Origin: Clostridiales bacterium
GTDB lineage: Bacteria > Bacillota > Clostridia > Oscillospirales > Oscillospiraceae
Reading direction: 5' to 3'
Length of the DNA: 17,915 bases
Assembly (NCBI GenBank): GCA_009774055.1
Contig: VSNB01000033.1
Coordinates: forward strand, 1-17,915
Position numbers and translations under genes: made by a program. This document shows, in pieces, positions 14,219 to 17,915 of this stretch. How positions within the stretch are numbered: the first letter of the stretch is position 1; each line of letters begins with the position of its first letter. The notes under the pieces were generated by a model, which was given only the letters and a program-made list of their open reading frames with translations, was not told the origin of the DNA and searched no databases.

Positions 14219-14395
14219 GTGGACTGCCCTTCCGGGCTTCGGGCTGTGCCCGCGAAGCGGGGCCGCCCTCTCTTGTTCCCGTTTGGCGGTGAACGTACTG
14301 AGCTCGCGGGAGACGGGCTCTCCCGTCAGCTCAGTACGCTCCGCCGCGTTGGCGGGCAAAGCCACCGGCGTCCCGACCGGCGGAATGGGTAAAAT
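14219..14395 (-). ncRNA. Candidate guide-RNA scaffold downstream of the TnpB-like gene
   Basis: This is about 177 bases without a gene, starting right after the TnpB-like stop. On the minus strand it can form a long compound stem: GGCGG/CCGCC outside, CGTACTGAGCT/AGCTCAGTACG (11 bp) in the middle, and GACGGG-AGAG-CCCGTC inside, followed by CCCGC-TTC-GCGGG. TnpB right-end (omega) RNAs are encoded in this position and end in a guide. The assignment rests on position and structure only, and its 5' end may lie inside the TnpB-like gene. Confidence 0.5.
14285..14345. repeat. Extended inverted repeat in the candidate scaffold
   Basis: Arms 14294-14304 and 14328-14338 are perfectly complementary (11 bp), extended after small internal loops by 14285-14289 with 14341-14345. 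The apex can pair in two ways (GGGAG/CTCCC or GACGGG/CCCGTC). No T-run follows, arguing against a simple terminator. Confidence 0.65.
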
Positions 14396-15343
14396 TTACG
14401 CGCTCCGCGCCAGCCCCAGGTCCCGGAGCTCCTCCGGGGTTCCGGCGGGGCCGTTCACGACGATCAGCCGCTTCCCCTGCTCCTCCAGCTTGTAGCGCAG
14501 GCACTCCTCCAGCAGGCCGGTTCCGGCCCCCAGGCACACGGCCTCCCAGGCGTTGGCTATCCGCCGGGATTCCTTGTGGATGAAGTCCCGCCGCTGGTTG
14601 GCGGCGCGCTCGTAGAGGAGCCGCAGCTTTTGCAGCTGGGCCTCGTAATTCCGGGAGCCCCGCTCCATGCGGGAGAGCTTTTTCCGCGCCCGGGCCAGCT
14701 TCGCCCGGGACCGCTCCAGTCCCGGCGGGTCCGGCAGAGCCGGGAGGCCCAGGGTATTTTCCGCCGAGGGGGCGGGCCGCCGGGGAATCCTGGCCTCATA
14801 GGAGCAGGCCAGGGAGGCGAAGTACTTTCCGGACCGGGTCCTGGTGACGGTGACGGACCGGAGGGACCACCCCCGGAGGGGCCTGCGGTGGAAGACGGCC
14901 CGGACCACGCCCAGCTTGGGCAGGCGGACGCCCTCCTCCGTGAGGTAGACCGTGGGCCCGGAGGGCAGGCGGCGGCAGGGGGTGGTGAAGGAATCCCGTC
15001 CGGATTTTTTCCGTTTGAATTTGGGCCTGCGGAAGTGGTCCGGCCTGCGGAAGAAGTCAAGGAACGCCTGGCGCAGGTCCTGATGGACGGCGCACAGGGC
15101 CTGACTGTCCACCGCCCTGAGAAAGGGGGCGTCCTTTTTGTAGCGGGCGGGGGCGGGAATATACTGCAAATCCGTGGCGGCGTAGAACTCCCCCGCGTCG
15201 GCGAGCATCCGGTTCCAGAGGTACCGGCAGCAGCCGAAGGTCTGCTCCATCAGCGCGGCCTGCTCCGGCGTGGGGTGCAGGCGGAGCTTGAGAACGGTGT
15301 ATCGGACCGCCGCGGCGGCTTCCGGAGCGATGTTTCCCGCCAT
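14396..15343 (-). CDS. Nuclease-dead TnpB-like protein, probable TldR
   Basis: The 315-residue protein aligns well with IS200/IS605-type TnpB over its N-terminal two thirds: helix-rich start (LHPTPEQAALMEQTFGCCRYLWN), PKFKRKKSGRDSFTTP (107-122), LPKLG, RSVTVTRTRSGKYFASL and ANQRRDFIHK (248-257). The catalytic parts are lost. RuvC-I GxDxG reads ENTLGL (Asp to Thr197). RuvC-II, usually VEDL, reads CLGA. The zinc-finger CxxC position reads LRDL, and the protein ends there without RuvC-III. A clean frame, GGAGG SD and intact N-terminus suggest selection for a DNA-binding role, not decay. TldR proteins of this kind have been described as RNA-guided repressors of flagellin (fliC) and oligopeptide transporter genes. 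Here the neighbours are csrA and flagellin. Confidence 0.8.
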   Translation of the reverse strand: MAGNIAPEAAAAVRYTVLKLRLHPTPEQAALMEQTFGCCRYLWNRMLADAGEFYAATDLQYIPAPARYKKDAPFLRAVDSQALCAVHQDLRQAFLDFFRRPDHFRRPKFKRKKSGRDSFTTPCRRLPSGPTVYLTEEGVRLPKLGVVRAVFHRRPLRGWSLRSVTVTRTRSGKYFASLACSYEARIPRRPAPSAENTLGLPALPDPPGLERSRAKLARARKKLSRMERGSRNYEAQLQKLRLLYERAANQRRDFIHKESRRIANAWEAVCLGAGTGLLEECLRYKLEEQGKRLIVVNGPAGTPEELRDLGLARSA

Positions 15344-15368
15344 GGGTCCGTTCCTCCTCCTCTCGCCG

Positions 15369-15405
15369 GTTCGAAAAGATATACCTTTCCGAACCGCAGG
15401 CCGCC
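15369..15405. repeat. Recombinase-site-like repeat, copy 1
   Basis: A 37-bp unit matches copy 2 (15485-15521) at 32 of 37 positions in the same orientation. It contains a 28-bp quasi-palindrome (GGTTCG ... CGAACC, with AAAG/CTTT inside, 12 of 14 pairs), the shape of a resolvase/invertase binding site. It lies 26 bases upstream of the tldR-like start codon. Confidence 0.6.
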
Positions 15406-15429
15406 CGTGCGTTTACATCACTATCATCG

Positions 15430-15461
15430 GCACTATATCCCGAAAGATAAGTGCTTTTTTT
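15430..15461 (+). terminator. Plus-strand terminator-like hairpin
   Basis: GCACTATATC (15430-15439) pairs imperfectly with GATAAGTGC (15446-15454) and is followed by a seven-base T-run (15455-15461) on the + strand. No + strand gene lies upstream. It would stop antisense transcription coming from the TnpB-like gene, or it may be a fortuitous part of the minus-strand promoter region. Confidence 0.45.
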
Positions 15462-15472
15462 GAAATTTCCAA
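15444..15472 (-). promoter_or_regulatory. Possible promoter for the TnpB-like gene
   Basis: On the minus strand, TTGGAA (15467-15472) and TATCTT (15444-15449) are 17 bases apart. A perfect TATAAT without a good -35 also lies at 15474-15479. Both are between the two recombinase-site repeats. Confidence 0.35.
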
Positions 15473-15484
15473 AATTATATTTCC

Positions 15485-15521
15485 GTTCGAAAAAGTACAC
15501 CTTTCAAAACCGCAGGCCGCC
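15485..15521. repeat. Recombinase-site-like repeat, copy 2
   Basis: This is the direct repeat of 15369-15405, 116 bp away and 8 bases from the recombinase stop codon. Its quasi-palindrome is less perfect, and its central dinucleotide differs from copy 1 (GT versus AT). The two may therefore be accessory and crossover subsites rather than equivalent crossover sites. Confidence 0.6.
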
Positions 15522-15529
15522 GCGTCTGT

Positions 15530-16132
15530 TCAAACGGACTTTTCGATCTGCACCGCCTTGGTATAAAACGTGCTGGGCGGCATGCCGCAGGCCCGGGCCG
15601 CCTCCCGCAGGGTCAGCTTTTTCCCCCGCCAGTCCCTGTGGACCTGGTGGAAATTTTCCGGCAGGGGCCTGGGGGGCCGGCCGAAGCGCACGCCCCGGGC
15701 CTTGGCCGCCGCGATGCCCTGCCGCTGCCGCTGGCGGATGTTGGTCCGCTCGTTTTCCGCCACGAAGGACAGGATTTGAAGGGTCAGGTCGGCGATGAAG
15801 GTGCCGATCAGGTCCTTCCCGTACCGGGTGTCCAGCAGGGGCATGTCGATGACGCAGATGTCCGCCCCGATGTCCTTGGTCAGCGCCCGCCACTGGTCCT
15901 GGATTTCCCCGTAGCTCCGCCCAAGCCGGTCGATGCTCAGGACGTAGAGCAGGTCGCCCGGCCGCAGCTTTCGCACCAGCCGCTTGTACTGGGGCCGGTT
16001 GAAGTCCTTGCCGGACTGCTTGTCTGTGAAAAGGTTTTCCGCCGGCACGCCCATTTCCGACAGGGCGAGCCGCTGGCGGTCCTCGTTCTGGTCCGTGCTG
16101 GATACGCGGATATAGCCGTAAGTCGTTCCCAT
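15530..16132 (-). CDS. Serine recombinase, resolvase/invertase type
   Basis: The 200-residue protein breaks and rejoins DNA at short palindromic sites through a phosphoserine link. Catalytic Ser11 sits in YIRVSSTDQNEDRQ. The arginines of SIDRLGRS (about 66-73) follow, then the long helix (FVAENERTNIRQRQRQG). A C-terminal helix-turn-helix (LTLREAARACGMPPSTFYTK) binds DNA. This is the small Hin/Pin/Tn3-resolvase layout, not the IS607 TnpA layout, which has its DNA-binding domain first. I chose the start at about 16132 (GGGAGG 8 bases upstream) over a TTG 33 bases further up. Its job may be to act on the two repeat sites just downstream. It could also be a remnant of a mobile element. Confidence 0.93.
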   Translation of the reverse strand: MGTTYGYIRVSSTDQNEDRQRLALSEMGVPAENLFTDKQSGKDFNRPQYKRLVRKLRPGDLLYVLSIDRLGRSYGEIQDQWRALTKDIGADICVIDMPLLDTRYGKDLIGTFIADLTLQILSFVAENERTNIRQRQRQGIAAAKARGVRFGRPPRPLPENFHQVHRDWRGKKLTLREAARACGMPPSTFYTKAVQIEKSV

Positions 16133-16195
16133 TCCATGCGCCTCCCGTTCTCTCTCGTTTGTCAAAGGCGGAGCTCCATGGAATAGTTGTAACAG

Positions 16196-16244
16196 AAAAA
16201 CCGCCGCCCCGCTACATCCGATGGTCCGGATGGCGGGGCGGCGG
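16196..16244 (-). terminator. Strong Rho-independent terminator of the SLH gene
   Basis: A perfect 12-bp GC stem (16201-16212 with 16233-16244) with inner ATCCG/CGGAT pairing is followed on the minus strand by TTTTT (16196-16200). It lies 24 bases after the SLH gene stop and isolates it from the recombinase gene. Confidence 0.9.
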
Positions 16245-16268
16245 GCTGAATCGGGCCGTCAGCCGGCC

Positions 16269-17324
16269 TTACTCCAGCACATATCTGGTCACGCCGAACA
16301 GCTTGGCCAGCTGGAGCTTGGCGGCCATGCTCTCGTCGCTCTGGTACCAGATATAGGATATCTGATAGGCGTTGGGGGGATAGATGCAGTAGGCGCTCTG
16401 GTACTGCTCGGAGTAAAACGTACTCACGTCCTGCGCCGCCAGCGCGTCCTGGACCTCCTTGGCGGAGATCAGCTCGCTGCCGCCGATGAGGTTCCCGCCG
16501 GTGTCGGTGAGGGTGCGCACGCCGCCGGCCATCAGCCGCAGGGCCACCCGGGACATGTCCTCGCCGTTGTTCTTCATCCGGCGCAGGGCGGCATAGAGCT
16601 CCGGCAGGGGCTCCAGGGGGGTCACGGGCATCTCGTCCCCGGCCTCGGCCATGGGGGTGGCCACGGTGATCAGCTTATAGCTCCCCGCGGCGGAGAGCTT
16701 GACGGAGGAGGCGGCCAGCTGGTCGTGGACCCGCACCAGCACGGCGGCGGCCTGCTCCCGGGTGGCGGGGGCGTCGGGGTCGAAGCGGCCCCCGTCCTTG
16801 CCCTTCATGAGCCCCAGGTCATAGGCCATGGTGATGAACCCCCGGTTCACGGTGACATCGCTGAAGGGCACGCCGTAGCTGGAGGCGGTTTCCGCCAGGG
16901 AGGAGGTATAGCCCAGCCCCCGGACCAGCATGGAGGCCATTTCCCCCCGAGTCAGATCGTCGTCGGGCCGGAAATCCTGGCCGGCGGCGGCTACCGCGCC
17001 GTTGGCCAGCGTCGTCTCCGCCGCCGTGTAGAACCAGCGGGTCTTGTCCACGTCGTCAAAGGAGGACTTGGCCGGCCGGACCTCCTCCCAGCCGAACATC
17101 CGCACCAGGGCGGAGGAAAAGGCGGCCCGGGAGATGGGCTGGCCCAGGCCGAAGCGGCCCTCGTCCACGCCCTGGAAATAGCCCAGCTCCGTGGCGCGCT
17201 GGATGCTCTCGGCGGCCCAGTGCTCCTCGGGTACGTCGGAATAGCCGGCGGAGGCGTTGGCCTCCGGCAGAAGGACCAGGCTCATCAGCCCGGCAAAAAC
17301 CAATATCAACAGGCGTTTTTTCAT
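16269..17324 (-). CDS. Secreted SLH-domain cell-surface protein
   Basis: This 351-residue protein starts with a signal peptide (MKKRLLILVFAGLMSLVLL, cleavage likely after ANASA). Three S-layer-homology domains follow at about residues 25-75, 85-140 and 150-205, with typical FSDV-, TRGEMASMLVR- and ATREQAAAVLVR-type motifs. SLH domains anchor proteins to pyruvylated cell-wall polymers. The C-terminal ~140 residues are not clearly assignable. The last part (SDESMAAKLQLAKLFGVTRYVLE, read from about 329) recalls the end of glycoside hydrolase family 18 domains, but the catalytic core is not visible, so it may be a binding or remnant domain. The ATG at 17324 has a GAGGAG SD, a strong promoter upstream and its own terminator: a single-gene unit. 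Confidence 0.9.
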   Translation of the reverse strand: MKKRLLILVFAGLMSLVLLPEANASAGYSDVPEEHWAAESIQRATELGYFQGVDEGRFGLGQPISRAAFSSALVRMFGWEEVRPAKSSFDDVDKTRWFYTAAETTLANGAVAAAGQDFRPDDDLTRGEMASMLVRGLGYTSSLAETASSYGVPFSDVTVNRGFITMAYDLGLMKGKDGGRFDPDAPATREQAAAVLVRVHDQLAASSVKLSAAGSYKLITVATPMAEAGDEMPVTPLEPLPELYAALRRMKNNGEDMSRVALRLMAGGVRTLTDTGGNLIGGSELISAKEVQDALAAQDVSTFYSEQYQSAYCIYPPNAYQISYIWYQSDESMAAKLQLAKLFGVTRYVLE

Positions 17325-17359
17325 GGTGAACTCCTCGTTTCTTTTATAGTGCAGGATGT

Positions 17360-17388
17360 ATTCTACCAGATTTTTCCCTCGTAGTCAA
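17360..17388 (-). promoter_or_regulatory. Promoter of the SLH gene
   Basis: On the minus strand TTGACT (17383-17388), a 17-base spacer and TAGAAT (17360-17365). It lies 36 bases before the ATG. Confidence 0.8.
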
Positions 17389-17483
17389 ACTTTCAAACCG
17401 GGAGTTTTGTTTTTCGGCAAAAATAGGTAAAACCCGGCGTTTTTCAACGGCGCGCAGATGGGAAAACGGATGAAAATTCCTCC

Positions 17484-17513
17484 TTGCCAAGGCCGGAAGG
17501 ACAGGTATATAAT
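17484..17513 (+). promoter_or_regulatory. Promoter of the S8 protease gene
   Basis: TTGCCA (17484-17489), an 18-base spacer and a perfect TATAAT (17508-17513), 32 bases before the ATG at 17546. Confidence 0.75.
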
Positions 17514-17545
17514 GGGCCCACTACACACCGGAGGTCCTTTCCGCC

Positions 17546-17915
17546 ATGAAAAAACGCATTCTGCGGGTCCTGCTGCCCGCCTTTTTCGCCATCCTTCTGC
17601 TTACGTCCGCCTCCGATGCGGCGGAGGCCCCCATCCGGGCGGTGGTCTTCTTCGAGGAGGACGCCTCTCCGGCGGCGGTGGAGGCCGCGCTGGCGGAGCT
17701 GCCGGAGGTGTCCCTCCTCTGGCGGTACGGCAGCCTGTTTTCCGGCGCGGCGGTGGAGGCGGGGCCGGCAGGGCTGCAGGCTCTGGAAGCCCTGGAGGGC
17801 GTGGCCGGGGTGAGCCCGGTCCGGCAGTACGCGCCCGCCTCCGCCGGCGGGGAGGACGCGGAGCTCTGGTCCGACGCCGGACTGGCGCTGATGGGGGCGG
17901 GGGACCTCTGGCGGG
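17546..17915 (+). CDS. Secreted S8 (subtilisin-like) protease, 5' part only
   Basis: The gene runs off the window. About 123 residues are visible: a signal peptide (MKKRILRVLLPAFFAILLL), then an inhibitor-I9-like propeptide (RAVVFFEEDASPAAVEAAL, GAAVEAGPAGLQALEAL), then LWSDAGLALMGAGDLWR, the segment that normally precedes the first catalytic Asp of secreted S8 peptidases. The catalytic triad is beyond the window, so the call rests on the pro-region. The SD GGAGG is 11 bases upstream. It is divergent from the SLH gene, and both encode surface or secreted proteins. Confidence 0.75.
   Translation, partial: MKKRILRVLLPAFFAILLLTSASDAAEAPIRAVVFFEEDASPAAVEAALAELPEVSLLWRYGSLFSGAAVEAGPAGLQALEALEGVAGVSPVRQYAPASAGGEDAELWSDAGLALMGAGDLWR

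Noticed and set aside
15530..16132. Reading the recombinase plus TnpB-like gene as an IS607 element
   Set aside because: The recombinase has its catalytic Ser at residue 11 and its helix-turn-helix at the C-terminus, the resolvase/invertase order and not the IS607 one. No element ends were seen.
13749..16132. Hin-style invertible flagellin promoter
   Set aside because: I found no inverted pair of recombination sites around the flagellin promoter. The repeats seen are direct and lie beside the TnpB-like gene.
1..17915. CRISPR array, tRNA or rRNA genes
   Set aside because: No regularly spaced repeats and no tRNA or rRNA signature were seen on either strand.

Overview
The window looks like chromosome from a GC-rich, motile, anaerobic Gram-positive bacterium of the Clostridia, most like the Oscillospiraceae (Flavonifractor/Oscillibacter-type). 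The signs are purine-rich Shine-Dalgarno (SD) sites, some TTG starts, a membrane pyrophosphatase, an S-layer-homology (SLH) protein, a clostridial-type flagellin with FliB and CsrA, and a LacI-family regulator. The genus is inferred, not proven.

Layout: 1-568 has no convincing gene but holds a dense set of hairpins and a probable structured RNA on the + strand ending in a terminator near 446. On the minus strand, 569-8429 carries hppA (membrane pyrophosphatase), a mgtC-like gene, a phosphoglycerate mutase gene and four tandem HAD-family hydrolase paralogues. The last six of these in map order (mgtC to the fourth HAD) look like one transcription unit starting at a near-consensus promoter (8494-8522), with a LacI-type operator just inside the transcript. 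A divergent LacI-family regulator (8829-9836, +) is the obvious candidate to control it. The mutase is circularly permuted: the C-terminal half of the normal cofactor-independent enzyme comes first and the N-terminal half last, with nearly all catalytic residues kept.

9954-14135 (minus) is a flagellar block: fliB (flagellin lysine methylase), a very large flagellin (821 aa) and a divergent csrA. Both the flagellin and csrA leaders contain hairpins with GGA in the loop, the classic CsrA site. Upstream of csrA lies 14189-14395, a structured non-coding stretch, followed by a TnpB-like gene (14396-15343, minus) whose RuvC catalytic residues and zinc finger are lost while the rest of the frame is intact. 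At the far end of the structured stretch are two adjacent sequences that copy the start of the flagellin gene (11/11 and 16/19 matches). This is the arrangement expected for a TldR-type system: a nuclease-dead TnpB with a guide RNA aimed at a flagellin gene. It is the most exciting feature here.

A Hin/resolvase-type serine recombinase (15530-16132, minus) follows, with two related quasi-palindromic sites flanking the probable tldR promoter. The window ends with an SLH-domain secreted protein (16269-17324, minus) and, divergently, the start of a secreted subtilisin-like (S8) protease gene running off the end (17546 onward, +).
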